The notes: a model not told the origin generated them from the letters alone. DNA of 26,934 bases from Ruminococcus sp. UBA3767 (GCA_002371625.1 DFFV01000008.1:1-26934); one strand, 5' to 3'; numbered from the stretch's first letter, positions 8,332-17,788 are shown. A program made the numbers and translations.

Positions 8332-11300
8332 TCAGCTCTGTTCGGGATCGGTGGGTGAAGTTTGCGGCAAAACAGATATTTTCGCAATATCTGTGATGTG
8401 TCCGTCTGGCAGCACACCCACATCTCCGAATACTGTTATCAAGCCCATGCTTTTTTCTGAAAGGTATGATCTTTGCTCATCGCACAGCTCGGTATGAGAT
8501 GAATTGCCGTTGATAAGCAGCAGCGGTGATCTGTTCTTTGCTGCATAAACTCCGCCGGCAAGAGCGTCGGGGAAATTCATGCCCGTTGCAACACAGAGCG
8601 TATCGCCCGTGAGAAGATACCTGAACACATCATTTACAGCAACACAGGTCCTGTACCTGTCACTGCCTGCGACCCTTACTGCCCGTTCAATGCCCAGGGC
8701 AGATACTGCGCTGTTCATCATATCGTTGGAGATAACTCCCTCACCGCCGATAACGTAAGCGTTTTTCACGCAATCCTTTTCTTTCAGCTCAGCAAGATAT
8801 TCAGCGGTATCTTCGTTCAGCAAGCCGCTTGTGGAGAGGTAGATAATCGGTGCGCCTTTGATAGCAGCGACCGAGCTTACGGAGATCGCATCAGCGAAGT
8901 TGCCGGCGTATACAAAGAACACATCTGTCGGTTCTTCGTTAAGCTGCTGAGCTATCGCTGCCGCTGTGCCGTAGCGAGTAGTTCCCGAGATACGCTGAGT
9001 CGTTATTTTTTCTTTATTCAGCGTGTTTTCCACATCTTTGCTGATAGCACCCTCGCCGCCGAGAATGATAACATTCTTTGCACCAAGACGCTTTATCTCT
9101 TCAAGGGCAGCGGTGTCAAGTGCCGAGGTGTCGGTAAGCAGTATAGGTGCTTTGTTCTTGTATGCAAGCGGTACGCCTGCAAGCGCATCGGCGTAATTCA
9201 GCCCGTAGGTGAGCACTACCGTGTCTGCTTTTTCAAATGCCGCCCTTGATATTTCTGCCGCAGTTTCGTATCTGCTTTTGCCTGCAAGACGGGTTATCGT
9301 TTTTTCGACCTTTCTTGTTTCGGTCTTGCCACAGTAAGAGCAGCTTCTTGTCTGAGCGGATGTGTTGTTTTGTTCATCGAACTCAGTGGTTTTCCAGTCA
9401 CTCCAGCAATGATCCCTTGGCACTGTTATTATACGGCGCTGTGCAGGTATACTGCTGTCTTTAAAGGTATAGGTGTATTCTTCGATACCGTCCTGCTCGC
9501 AGTTCACACGCTTTATAACTCTGCACTGTCCTGCTGCGGTCTGGGTATCTGTGTGGGAATTGTCTTTTTCGCACACTCGTACGGCGGTGCAGGTAGTATT
9601 GTCATCTGAATATGAAAACTCGGCATTGCTCCATTTGTGTCCTTTCGGGGAAAGCTCCACATTGTAAATGCTCTGACCGAAGGGCTGCTCAAAGGATGCT
9701 GTGTAAGTCCCTGTTCCGCTGTTTGTGCAGTCAGGCTGCTTTGTTATGTTATAGGTCGAATCAACGGTCATCGTTTGTGTTTGCAGGCATTTTTCGCAGG
9801 TGATAACAGCCGTGCAGGAGGAGTGATCTTCACTCCAGATGTAGTCAGGCTCCTGCCACTCGTGCGAGTCGGGGCAGGTATCATACTTAGCGGCAACTGT
9901 GGTAAAATTCCTGTAAGTAGTATTTCCGCTTGTGTCCTTGCCGATAATGCTTAAAACGTTCTTTTTGCCTATAATGTCCGAGAGCTTGCTGCTTTCTATA
10001 CTGCACTGTGCAGCTGAATTCTTAACAGGTATGCTTGTGTGATACAGTCCGTTGAGATACAATTCAAGCGTGGCTGTTTCACTGCCGCTGACATTTATCT
10101 TCACCTGCGCATCGGTATCTGGCGCAATGATATGTTCCGCCGCTGCATAGCTTGTGTTTGTATCTGCTTTTGAATCAAGAATACTTATATCTATTTTTCC
10201 GTCTGCTTTTATGTAAGGGCTTGCGCTCGTGGGAGTATATAAACTTTCAATAAGGGCAGTATCGGAGCTGAACTGCTTGTCCAGCCATTCTATCCTTTCT
10301 TTAAGGAATCTCTTGAAAAGCTCATTGTCTTTTTCATAGCCGCTTGCATACGTTGCAAGTCCCTCATCTCTGTTCCAGCGCTCGCTGTCGGCCAGACCTG
10401 CTTCTCGCAGATATGCGCTCTTGGTGTCAAGTATGCCTCCGTCTTCAACCAGCTTTTTCAGATACGGTCTGAGCTTGCGGTATTTCTCGGATGCGGTGCA
10501 GATAAACAAGGGATCGTCAAGCAGCTCTTTGAAGAAGTTGTCATTGCTCGGCGCAGTGGAAAAGATCCAGCGTGTAGTGTCCTCGGGCTTTGAATAATTT
10601 GTTCCGCTGTAATGGTCAAAATCCCACACAGGTCCGAACTTCAGGCGCTCTCCCTGCTGCTTGTATGCGTATCTGCTTCTTGAGACCGCATCGTTATTGC
10701 CCATTATCTCCATAACGAGCCAGTATGACACCATTGAGTCAAGGTCAGCCAGCTCGGTGTAGTGCCTGCCTGCACCATCAACTATGGCATAGCCGTTTTC
10801 CGAGGTGTATGCTTTTTCAAGGTCGAGCCATACCTTTGTTGCGCTGTGCATCATATCCGTATTCGTATAAAGGTATTCAGGTGATTTTACCATTACCTTC
10901 AGACCGCCGGGCGTAGTGAACTTTGAAAGCTCATCATACTCGTAGGAAAGCTCGTAGAGATAGCCGCCCATAATATCATCAGCTACATCCGTGTAGTCGC
11001 TGACGGTGTACGTTTTCCCATCAAATTCAAACTCATCTGTCGTTACCCAGCTCAGATCCTGCTTGAGAGCATCTTCAAGCTCGCTCTTGCGGGGTTTAAG
11101 CTCGGTATGTTTTTTGCATACAGCCGATGCGACAGTTTCAGCCTGCTCCTCCCAGTCGAATATATCAACTCTTTTCGGATCAACTTTTATCTGTTCGCAT
11201 AACTGGTAGCAGCCTGCATATTCCGAATTGAGAACAACGTTTACAAAAACGCTGTCCACAGAAAGTGAACCTGCCTGCCTTGCAAGGTCAAATGCGGTAT

Positions 11301-11925
11301 CGTTCCTCAGCTGGCACTCGTCAATGTAGTTAGCAAGCAGCACCCAGCTTTTATTCTTTCCCATCGAGAAAAGATCAGCTTTTTTGTCCAGCTTTATTTT
11401 GTAAGGCTTTTTAGGATACAGCCAGGTCGAGTTGCCTCTGCCCTTTATGGATATTTTACCCGAATACATACTGTCGGCGATCTCGGAGTTGTTCTGTATA
11501 TCCATAGCTGCGCTTTTGTATTCATTCTTTGAGATATAGTCATTTCCGTCATCGGTGTTGATATACACAACGGGCAGCTTGCTGAAATAAACGCTGTCCT
11601 CACCTGCAAGCTCATCGCCGTTGTATGCCTTCACGGTTATCCACTTTTCATAGTGATCCTGAGTCAGCACAAAGGGCTCGCTTTCAGCCTCCTCTTTGTT
11701 TACAAAGTATTTCAGCGTGAAGCCGTTGGGGTTGCTCACATTGAGCTGCTGTCCTGCTGTGAGATATTTTCTGTCTATGCTTATCGGTTTTTCCTGCTGT
11801 TCATCGGCTTGTGTATCTGCAGCAGCTGCCTGCGGATCATTTATAATATCCTGCGGCAGAAGGCTGCATAAGCTCAATGTCATCAGCAGTGCGACGACCA
11901 GTGATAATAGCTTTTTGTTTTTCAT
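8332..11925 (-). CDS. Wall-anchored CotH-family protein with Cys-rich repeats and CWB2 anchor
   Basis: This 1197-residue secreted protein has a signal peptide (1-22), a CotH domain (about 117-555), Cys-rich repeats (about 680-875) and three CWB2 repeats (about 877-1197). CotH hallmarks are visible: GRGNSTW (162-168), KPYKIKLDKK (173-182), the segment SWVLLANYIDECQLRND (193-209) and FGPVWDFDHYSG (430-441), whose paired aspartates are candidate metal and catalytic residues. Bacillus CotH is an atypical kinase that phosphorylates the spore-coat proteins CotB and CotG; many anaerobe CotH proteins are instead extracellular and often tied to cellulosomes or surface proteins. The CWB2 tail predicts wall display. 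The start is supported by CGGAGAA 8 bases upstream. It is the second gene of an operon, 26 bases after an LRR-CWB2 gene, so its target could be that neighbour. Kinase activity is inferred only. Confidence 0.9.
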   Translation of the reverse strand: MKNKKLLSLVVALLMTLSLCSLLPQDIINDPQAAAADTQADEQQEKPISIDRKYLTAGQQLNVSNPNGFTLKYFVNKEEAESEPFVLTQDHYEKWITVKAYNGDELAGEDSVYFSKLPVVYINTDDGNDYISKNEYKSAAMDIQNNSEIADSMYSGKISIKGRGNSTWLYPKKPYKIKLDKKADLFSMGKNKSWVLLANYIDECQLRNDTAFDLARQAGSLSVDSVFVNVVLNSEYAGCYQLCEQIKVDPKRVDIFDWEEQAETVASAVCKKHTELKPRKSELEDALKQDLSWVTTDEFEFDGKTYTVSDYTDVADDIMGGYLYELSYEYDELSKFTTPGGLKVMVKSPEYLYTNTDMMHSATKVWLDLEKAYTSENGYAIVDGAGRHYTELADLDSMVSYWLVMEIMGNNDAVSRSRYAYKQQGERLKFGPVWDFDHYSGTNYSKPEDTTRWIFSTAPSNDNFFKELLDDPLFICTASEKYRKLRPYLKKLVEDGGILDTKSAYLREAGLADSERWNRDEGLATYASGYEKDNELFKRFLKERIEWLDKQFSSDTALIESLYTPTSASPYIKADGKIDISILDSKADTNTSYAAAEHIIAPDTDAQVKINVSGSETATLELYLNGLYHTSIPVKNSAAQCSIESSKLSDIIGKKNVLSIIGKDTSGNTTYRNFTTVAAKYDTCPDSHEWQEPDYIWSEDHSSCTAVITCEKCLQTQTMTVDSTYNITKQPDCTNSGTGTYTASFEQPFGQSIYNVELSPKGHKWSNAEFSYSDDNTTCTAVRVCEKDNSHTDTQTAAGQCRVIKRVNCEQDGIEEYTYTFKDSSIPAQRRIITVPRDHCWSDWKTTEFDEQNNTSAQTRSCSYCGKTETRKVEKTITRLAGKSRYETAAEISRAAFEKADTVVLTYGLNYADALAGVPLAYKNKAPILLTDTSALDTAALEEIKRLGAKNVIILGGEGAISKDVENTLNKEKITTQRISGTTRYGTAAAIAQQLNEEPTDVFFVYAGNFADAISVSSVAAIKGAPIIYLSTSGLLNEDTAEYLAELKEKDCVKNAYVIGGEGVISNDMMNSAVSALGIERAVRVAGSDRYRTCVAVNDVFRYLLTGDTLCVATGMNFPDALAGGVYAAKNRSPLLLINGNSSHTELCDEQRSYLSEKSMGLITVFGDVGVLPDGHITDIAKISVLPQTSPTDPEQS

Positions 11926-11951
11926 TTTTAATTCTCCGGAAAATTATACTG

Positions 11952-14225
11952 TCAGGCTGTTTTGCCTGCATTTGAGATGCGTTTTAATGACGAGTCGGAA
12001 ATAAGGGCAGGTCCTCCAAGTGCAAGCACCTTGGAAACTCCCGAGCTTTGAGCAAACGTCACGGCATTGGCAATATTGTTATCAGTAACGAGCAGCATGG
12101 GACACCCGAGCTTTGCCGCAAGAGGTCCTGCGCAAAGTCCGTCGGGGTAGTTAAGCCCGTAGGTAACAACTATCGAGTCGGGTGAAGCGTTGCCGAAAAA
12201 TGTTTTTGCGACCTGAAGGGAAGTATCGAACCTGTTGCTGCCGCAGACTCTTGAGGTGCTTTTGAACAATTCGCTGAGATGGTTTTCGGTTCCCTCGCTC
12301 ACAGCAGCAGTGCCGCCGATGATATACGCATTTGTCAAAGCTGTGTCACTGTTTTTGGCAAGCCCCGAAAGGAACTCCTCCTGCTCGCTTGTCAGACGTT
12401 CGGCTTTGCTGTCCACAAGAAGTATAGGTTTGCCGACAGCAGATGCGGAAAGCGCATCCGCAAATTCTGCACCCGAGGCAACAAGTATATCCTCGCCGGA
12501 TACCCCTGCAGCCTTGAGCACTTCAAGATTTGTAGTGTATCTGTTCTCGCCGGAAATGCGCAAAACGCTCATATCCGAAAGCCTGTCCGCCATTTTGCCC
12601 GAAACTGCTGCCGCACCGCCGATGATGTATATCTGACAGTCGTTGTCGGCATTGCTTTTTATGTACTCTGCCACGCTGTCCATAACTTTCTCATCACCTG
12701 AGGTTATAAGTATCGGTGCATTTTTGACCGCTGCAAGATATGAAGCGGAAAGCGCATCGGCAAAGCTCGTTCCCGAAGCGATTATAATATTTTTGAAAAG
12801 CTGACCGTCGTTTTCAGCTCTGAGTCGGTCAGCAATAAGCATTGAAGTTTCAAATCTTGCGGCACCGAATATCCTCACCATATCATCGGGATCGACAAAC
12901 TCATGATCGATACTGTTTTCCCCTGCGTATTTGTGCGCAGCGCTGTCTTCATCGCAGTATATCTTAAAGCCTTTCATGACCGTGTTGCCGTGGTCGTAGC
13001 AGTAGCCGAATGCCTGCGTTCCGACAGAGGCAACATTCTGCGGGATAAAAACGCTTTTGAGTGAGGGGCAGTTATAAAATGCATAGCTTTCAATAAGCTG
13101 TGTACCGCTGCCGATGTCAAGGCTTACAAGATCCCTGCAGCCGCTGAATGCCCAGCGTGAGATCCTTGTGACGCTATCGGGAATACTTACAAATGCAAGT
13201 TCGCTGCAGTTTTCAAAAGCTCTTTCGGAAATACTGCGGACACCTTCACGGATATATGCTGCACGCAGAGAGAAGCAGTTTTCAAAAGCTCTGCCCGAAA
13301 TAACGCTCACGTTTGAAGGTATCTCGATATTATCGAGCTTGGTGCAGTTAAGGAACGCACCGTAGCCGATAGTTGTTATCGCCTGATGCAGCGTTATTGC
13401 TTCAAGCGAAGTGCAGCCTGTAAACAGATAATTGTTTATTGCTGTTACCTTTCGGGGAATGTTGACCTCGGTAAGACTTTCGCAGTACATAAACGCACTG
13501 CCGCCGATGCTGCTGACGGTATCGGGCAGGACTGCCTTAACAAGAGCCGAGCATTTGTTGAATGCATGATCACCGATAGATACAGCTCCGTTTGGCAATG
13601 TGATCTCAGTCAGGCTGCTGCAAAGCGAGAATGCATAAGGAGCTATGCTTTGCAAAGAGCCGGGCAAAGTGACTGCCGCAAGGCTCGTACAGCTTTCAAA
13701 GGTCCTTTCTCCTATTTGTTTTATATCCTTTGGAATAACTGCCTGCCTGATAGAAACGCAGTTTTTAAAAGCGCTCTGCCCGAGCGTTTTCAAGCCGCTT
13801 GGCAGGGGTGCTGCGGTGAGTGATATGCAGCTTTCAAATGCGCTTGCCCCTATTGCAGTCAACTCGTTTGGCAGGTCAACCTGAGTTAATTTGCAGCAAT
13901 GCGAAAATGCGCTTTCACCGATCGACTTCACGGCAGAGGGGATAGCTATGCGCTCAAGTGCCTGGTTGTATCCGAACGCATTATCTGCGATCTGCGAAAC
14001 AGTTTTGCCTCCCAGCTTTGATGGTATCACGACCGAGCTTTCATTGCCTGTATAGCCGGTTACTGCGGCTGTGCCGTCGGGCAGGAGCGTGTATTCAAAT
14101 TGTCCCGATACCTCTGCGTGAGATATCACCTCAAAGCCTTGCAGGAAATCCCCGGTGAGATCAGCCGCAGGGGCGATCGTAAGGCACGCTGCAAGGATAA
14201 TTGACAACACTTTCTTCTTTATCAT
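11952..14225 (-). CDS. Secreted BspA-like LRR protein with CWB2 anchor, first gene of the CotH operon
   Basis: This 757-residue surface protein has a signal peptide (about 1-21), a lead-in beta segment (43-60), then roughly fifteen LRR_5 repeats of 23 residues (about 61-410; pattern IPSAVKSIGESAFSHC, with the AF pair recurring every 23 residues) and three CWB2 repeats (about 449-757, opening MVRIFGAARFETS). It lacks the Cys-rich linker seen in the protein at 346-3276 and its CWB2 repeats are more divergent. The start is supported by GGAGAT 7 bases upstream. It shares a promoter with the CotH gene 26 bases downstream, suggesting that the two act together at the cell surface. The LRR face probably binds a protein or glycan; the ligand is not predictable here. 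Confidence 0.92.
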   Translation of the reverse strand: MIKKKVLSIILAACLTIAPAADLTGDFLQGFEVISHAEVSGQFEYTLLPDGTAAVTGYTGNESSVVIPSKLGGKTVSQIADNAFGYNQALERIAIPSAVKSIGESAFSHCCKLTQVDLPNELTAIGASAFESCISLTAAPLPSGLKTLGQSAFKNCVSIRQAVIPKDIKQIGERTFESCTSLAAVTLPGSLQSIAPYAFSLCSSLTEITLPNGAVSIGDHAFNKCSALVKAVLPDTVSSIGGSAFMYCESLTEVNIPRKVTAINNYLFTGCTSLEAITLHQAITTIGYGAFLNCTKLDNIEIPSNVSVISGRAFENCFSLRAAYIREGVRSISERAFENCSELAFVSIPDSVTRISRWAFSGCRDLVSLDIGSGTQLIESYAFYNCPSLKSVFIPQNVASVGTQAFGYCYDHGNTVMKGFKIYCDEDSAAHKYAGENSIDHEFVDPDDMVRIFGAARFETSMLIADRLRAENDGQLFKNIIIASGTSFADALSASYLAAVKNAPILITSGDEKVMDSVAEYIKSNADNDCQIYIIGGAAAVSGKMADRLSDMSVLRISGENRYTTNLEVLKAAGVSGEDILVASGAEFADALSASAVGKPILLVDSKAERLTSEQEEFLSGLAKNSDTALTNAYIIGGTAAVSEGTENHLSELFKSTSRVCGSNRFDTSLQVAKTFFGNASPDSIVVTYGLNYPDGLCAGPLAAKLGCPMLLVTDNNIANAVTFAQSSGVSKVLALGGPALISDSSLKRISNAGKTA

Positions 14226-14261
14226 TTCTATGATCTCCGTTCCTGTGTCTTTTTAAACTAT

Positions 14262-14290
14262 ATTATATCACACGAGCATACAAAAGTCAA
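14262..14290 (-). promoter_or_regulatory. Promoter of the LRR-CotH surface operon
   Basis: On the minus strand TTGACT (14285-14290), 17-base spacer, TATAAT (14262-14267). The leader to the ATG at 14225 is about 30 bases. No operator-like repeat overlaps it. Confidence 0.85.
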
Positions 14291-14343
14291 TTTTAACCTG
14301 CAAGGCAAACATGTGGAAAGAATCATGCAGTGCTTTATCCCGG

Positions 14344-14372
14344 TTGATTTTCGGGCGGCTTTGTGGTATCAT
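14344..14372 (+). promoter_or_regulatory. Promoter of the nitroreductase gene
   Basis: TTGATT (14344-14349), 17-base spacer, TATCAT (14367-14372) preceded by TGG (extended -10). The leader to the ATG at 14404 is about 25 bases. Confidence 0.75.
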
Positions 14373-14403
14373 ATTATCAAGCATTATATATAAGGAGGTA
14401 ATT

Positions 14404-14937
14404 ATGGGAGTTATTGAAGCTATAAATTCCCGGCACAGCTATCGTGGCACATACAGCCCCGAGCCTGTACCAAGGGAGGATCTTGTTACTATCATGAAAG
14501 CGGGGCTAAGTGCGCCCTCGGGCTGCAATAAGCAAACAACGAGCCTTATCGCCGTTGACGACAAGGCTACACTTGAAAAGCTGCTCGGCGTGATACAGCC
14601 GCCGATCGCTCAGACTGCGCCTGCTGCGATATGTGTTCTTACCCAAAGAGTAAATGCATACCGTGACAAGTGCTTTGCTGTGCAGGATTATTCGGCAGCT
14701 ATTGAAAATATGCTGCTTGCTGTCGTTGAACTTGGCTATCAGAGCTGCTGGTATGAGGGCCATATCACTGATGAGGATGATATTGCGGGGAAAATGGCGA
14801 AGATACTTAACGTCCCCGATGAGTATGAGCTGGTTTGCTTTCTTCCGGTAGGCAAAGCGCAGGATAAGCCTGCGGCACCGAAGAAAAAAGCCTTTGAGGA
14901 AAGAGCCTGGTTCAATTCGTTCAAAAAAGCAGAATAA
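14404..14937 (+). CDS. Nitroreductase-family FMN oxidoreductase
   Basis: This 177-residue protein matches the short nitroreductase fold: an N-terminal FMN-phosphate segment SRHSYRGTYSPEPVPREDL (9-27) followed by APSGCNKQ (37-44), a central helix (EDL..IMKAG, ENMLLAVVELGYQSCW) and a C-terminal strand (YELVCFLPVGKA). Family members are cytosolic FMN dimers that reduce nitro compounds, quinones or flavins with NAD(P)H; the physiological substrate is not readable. The conserved arginine and serine of the FMN site are present in S-R-H-S-Y-R. A strong AAGGAGG lies 5 bases before the ATG at 14404, so I prefer it to an upstream start at 14311, which precedes the promoter. It is a single-gene unit transcribed divergently from the LRR-CotH operon. 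Confidence 0.88.
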   Translation: MGVIEAINSRHSYRGTYSPEPVPREDLVTIMKAGLSAPSGCNKQTTSLIAVDDKATLEKLLGVIQPPIAQTAPAAICVLTQRVNAYRDKCFAVQDYSAAIENMLLAVVELGYQSCWYEGHITDEDDIAGKMAKILNVPDEYELVCFLPVGKAQDKPAAPKKKAFEERAWFNSFKKAE

Positions 14938-14970
14938 AAAGCGCAAATAATTAACGTGTGCAGCTTATCG

Positions 14971-15031
14971 AAAAAAACATTTCATGCGTTTTCTTTGCAT
15001 GAAAAATCGGAGGACCGAGCGGACCTCCGAT
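14971..15031 (-). terminator. Tandem terminator of the NSS transporter gene
   Basis: The first hairpin on the minus strand has arms ATCGGAGG/CCTCCGAT (15006-15031) followed by TTTTT. A second has arms TTTCATGC/GCATGAAA (14980-15004), with a 9-base loop, followed by TGTTTTTTT. The two lie head to tail directly after the stop codon at 15038, and could also stop the convergent nitroreductase transcript. Confidence 0.75.
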
Positions 15032-15037
15032 AAGCAT

Positions 15038-16393
15038 TTATATTATTCCGGTTATGAAAACCGCAGCTATCAGCACAGGCAGAATATACACGAAATAGTA
15101 CTTGAAGAATTTAGGGAATTTTATACCCTTTCCCGTGTTGCACTCTTCAAGGTATTTTTCAAAGCCCCAGCCCCACTTAAGTGTGCAGAAAAGCAGGAAA
15201 ACGAGCGAGCCGAGCGGCAGCAGCCAGTTGCTGACAATGTAATCTTCGCTGTCCAGCACGCCCCTGTCACCGATGATGTGCAGGTTTTTAAGAACATTGA
15301 AACCGAGCACGCATGGGATACTTCCCACAAGAACTATTATGCAGTTTATCACCGATGCTTTTATCCTGCTCGTTTTCAGGTTATCCATAAAGAACGCCAC
15401 GAGCGATTCAAACACGGCGATGACCGTAGAAAAGCTGGCAAAGGTCATGAACATGAAAAACAGTGAGCCCCAGATACGTCCGCCTTTCATATTAACAAAA
15501 ACATTCGGGAGCGTTTCAAATATAAGTGACGGTCCTGCGTCAGGCTCAATGCCGAATGAGAAGCAGGCAGGGAAGATGATAAGTCCTGCCATTATTGCTA
15601 CGAATGTATCCAGCATCGAAACACGCAGCGCTTCGGAGGGCAGGGTATTGTCACGGCTCATGTAGCTTCCGAATATCTCCATTGAGGCTATGCCGACGCT
15701 GAGCGTGAAGAATGCCTGGTTCATAGCATTTACTATCACATTGCCAAGCCCTATCTCCCTGACCTTATCCATATCGGGGATAAGATAAAAGCTGAGTCCC
15801 TTTGAGCTGCCTTTGAGCATTATGCTGTTCACCGCAAGTATGACAATTAGCAGCAGCAGAGAACCCATCATTACCTTGCTGAGCTTTTCTATTCCGCCTT
15901 TCAGCCCTTTTGAGCAGACCAAAAAGCCTGCGATGACCACTATTGCCATCCATATACCAAGCTCAAGCGGCGAATCGAGCATTGAGCTGAACACGCCTTT
16001 TATCTCCTCGTTTGACATTGACGGTTTGAATTCACCCACGGCGAATTTTACAAAGTAGTCCGACATACAGCCTGAAACGGTAGTGTAATACATCATCAGC
16101 AGGTAACAGCCGATTATGCACACCCAGCCGTGGATATGCCATTTTCCGTGTTCTCCCTCAAGCGTGTGGAATGCCTGAACAGCACTTTTGCGGCTTGCTC
16201 TTCCGACTGCGTATTCCATAGTAAGCGCCGGTACACCGAGTATCAGCAGGAACACCAGGTAAAGCAGAACGAACAGCCCTCCGCCGTTCTGACCGACGAT
16301 GTATGGGAATCGCCAGACGTTGCCTATGCCGATAGCACAGCCCGCACTTACGAGCAAAAATCCTATTCTTGAACCAAAACGTTCTCTCTTCAT
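15038..16393 (-). CDS. Neurotransmitter:sodium symporter (NSS/SNF) family amino-acid transporter
   Basis: This 451-residue polytopic protein is a bacterial NSS carrier of the LeuT/MhsT/Tyt1 type, which takes up amino acids with Na+. The TM1 signature AGCAIGIGNVWRFPYIVGQN (17-36) contains the unwound GNVWRFPY substrate and sodium site; TM2 has GVPALTMEYAVGR (53-65); the TM6 region carries FFTLSVGIASMEIFGSYMSR; and the EL4 region has CFSFGIEPDAGPSLIFETLP, all in family order. Bacterial members of this length usually have 11 or 12 membrane helices. The ATG at 16393 follows AGGAAG at 8 bases. It is a single gene with a tandem terminator. The substrate is most often tryptophan, tyrosine or another hydrophobic amino acid, but is not assignable here. 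Confidence 0.93.
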   Translation of the reverse strand: MKRERFGSRIGFLLVSAGCAIGIGNVWRFPYIVGQNGGGLFVLLYLVFLLILGVPALTMEYAVGRASRKSAVQAFHTLEGEHGKWHIHGWVCIIGCYLLMMYYTTVSGCMSDYFVKFAVGEFKPSMSNEEIKGVFSSMLDSPLELGIWMAIVVIAGFLVCSKGLKGGIEKLSKVMMGSLLLLIVILAVNSIMLKGSSKGLSFYLIPDMDKVREIGLGNVIVNAMNQAFFTLSVGIASMEIFGSYMSRDNTLPSEALRVSMLDTFVAIMAGLIIFPACFSFGIEPDAGPSLIFETLPNVFVNMKGGRIWGSLFFMFMTFASFSTVIAVFESLVAFFMDNLKTSRIKASVINCIIVLVGSIPCVLGFNVLKNLHIIGDRGVLDSEDYIVSNWLLPLGSLVFLLFCTLKWGWGFEKYLEECNTGKGIKFPKFFKYYFVYILPVLIAAVFITGII

Positions 16394-16549
16394 ATAACAC
16401 TTCCTAAACTCTCATAAGAGGTGAACTTCACATCACTATCTGATGTCACAAAATATTATTTTATCACAGATGTGTGAACATTTCTACCAATCGCAGAATA
16501 ATCTGTCTGAAAATAGAAACATCGCTTTATTTATGCCGATTTTACGATG

Positions 16550-16576
16550 AAAAAGGCAGGGGACCTACCCTGCCTT
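16550..16576 (-). terminator. Rho-independent terminator of the radical SAM gene at 16610
   Basis: Arms AAGGCAGGG (16553-16561) and CCCTGCCTT (16568-16576) form a 9-base perfect stem with a 6-base loop. On the minus strand a T run follows (complement of 16550-16554). Confidence 0.85.
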
Positions 16577-16609
16577 GCTTTATGCTCTGCCTGCACATTA
16601 TCACTTGCT

Positions 16610-17701
16610 TTACTTGTTGATAAGTGCCTCGACAAGCTCTCTTTTTTCGTAAAGTACACAGCCGCCCTCGTGGTCGTCACGCAGTATATCTCCGCTTCTT
16701 AAAGCTGTAAACAGCGGTGAATGCAGCGCTTCACGCAGCGAGGTATCCTTGATGTTCACGTCCGAATACGGCGAGAACGGGCAAGGCTCTGCGCCGCCGT
16801 GAGAGTTTATGTGGAAAAAGCCTCTGCCTGCGGCAACGCAGCCGCCCGAGTTTTTTTCGTCACCGGGGAATGATATGTAAACCATTTCGGGTGCCTGCTC
16901 ACGAAGCCTTTGTATCTCGCCCGAGAGATATTCACGCTCTGCATCTGTCGGGGCAAGCTCCTTGCTTTCCTCCGTTACGGGAACATATTCCACAAAAATG
17001 ATCGCTTTGCAGCCACGCTCGCTCAGGCTGCCGAGGAATTCCGCCGAGGTGACCTCTTTATAGTTCTGCGTGGTGACTGTTACAGAAGCTCCGAAAATAA
17101 GTCCACGCTTTTTGAATTCGTCCATATTTGCGATGAGCTTGTCGTAAATGCCTTCGCCACGCCTGTTATCGGTAGTTTCCCTGTTGCCCTCAATGCTCAT
17201 TATCGGCACGAGATTACGGCACTTGTCAAGCAGCTTAAAATACTGCTCGTCGATGAAAGTTCCGTTGGTGAAGATAGGGAAGAGAATGTTCTGCTTTTTG
17301 CCTGCGGCTTGTATTATGCTTCTTCTCAGCATCGGCTCACCGCCTGCGAGCAGTATAAAGCTGATGCCAAGCTCGTCAGCCTCGTCGAAAATCTTCCCCC
17401 AGTCCTCTCCCGTGAGCTGCCTTACAGGTTCTTCATCGGTAGTTGCGTGGTTGCATCTTGAATAGCAGCCCGCACAGTGCAGGTTGCATTTGCTGGTTAT
17501 GCTTGCGATAAGGAAAGGCGGTATGTGTTCGCCGCTGTCCTCAGCTTTTCTGCGCTTTTTTGAGGCGGCTTTGCTTGCGGCTGCAAACCTTAGCATAAAC
17601 GCACTTTCCCGTGGGTTTTTAAGCGTAGCCTTAACAGCGTCCTTTACCACACGCTCAACGCCCTCGGTCATATATTGCTGTAAGTCAAATGATCCGCCCA
17701 T
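16610..17701 (-). CDS. Radical SAM protein with C-terminal cysteines, function unknown
   Basis: This 363-residue cytosolic enzyme carries the radical SAM cluster motif CNLHCAGC (Cys72, Cys76, Cys79), followed at once by a further cysteine (Cys83), and the SAM-binding segment ILLAGGEPML. The C-terminal third holds GGCVAAGRG, GGAEPCPFSPYSDVN and GGCVLYEKR, resembling a reduced SPASM or Twitch region with up to three cysteine ligands for a second cluster. The first 60 residues are basic and helical (AASKASKKRRKAE-like), outside the core. Relatives include peptide maturases and haem-pathway Fe-S oxidoreductases, but nothing nearby names a substrate. GGAGGG lies 8 bases before the ATG. It has its own consensus promoter and terminator and no operon partner. 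Confidence 0.85.
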   Translation of the reverse strand: MGGSFDLQQYMTEGVERVVKDAVKATLKNPRESAFMLRFAAASKAASKKRRKAEDSGEHIPPFLIASITSKCNLHCAGCYSRCNHATTDEEPVRQLTGEDWGKIFDEADELGISFILLAGGEPMLRRSIIQAAGKKQNILFPIFTNGTFIDEQYFKLLDKCRNLVPIMSIEGNRETTDNRRGEGIYDKLIANMDEFKKRGLIFGASVTVTTQNYKEVTSAEFLGSLSERGCKAIIFVEYVPVTEESKELAPTDAEREYLSGEIQRLREQAPEMVYISFPGDEKNSGGCVAAGRGFFHINSHGGAEPCPFSPYSDVNIKDTSLREALHSPLFTALRSGDILRDDHEGGCVLYEKRELVEALINK

Positions 17702-17788
17702 ACCGATATCCCTCCGTTACCGTCGGTGTTATACCAAAAGCTGTAATATGCACAGCTCGTTTTATAAATGTTGAATATTATCAAGAAT

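Noticed and set aside
16394..16500. Promoter or operator for the NSS transporter from TGTGA-like repeats upstream of its start
   Set aside because: Several TGTGA/TCACA segments and AT-rich -10-like stretches are present, but none pairs with a good -35 box at 16-18 bases, so I could not define a site.
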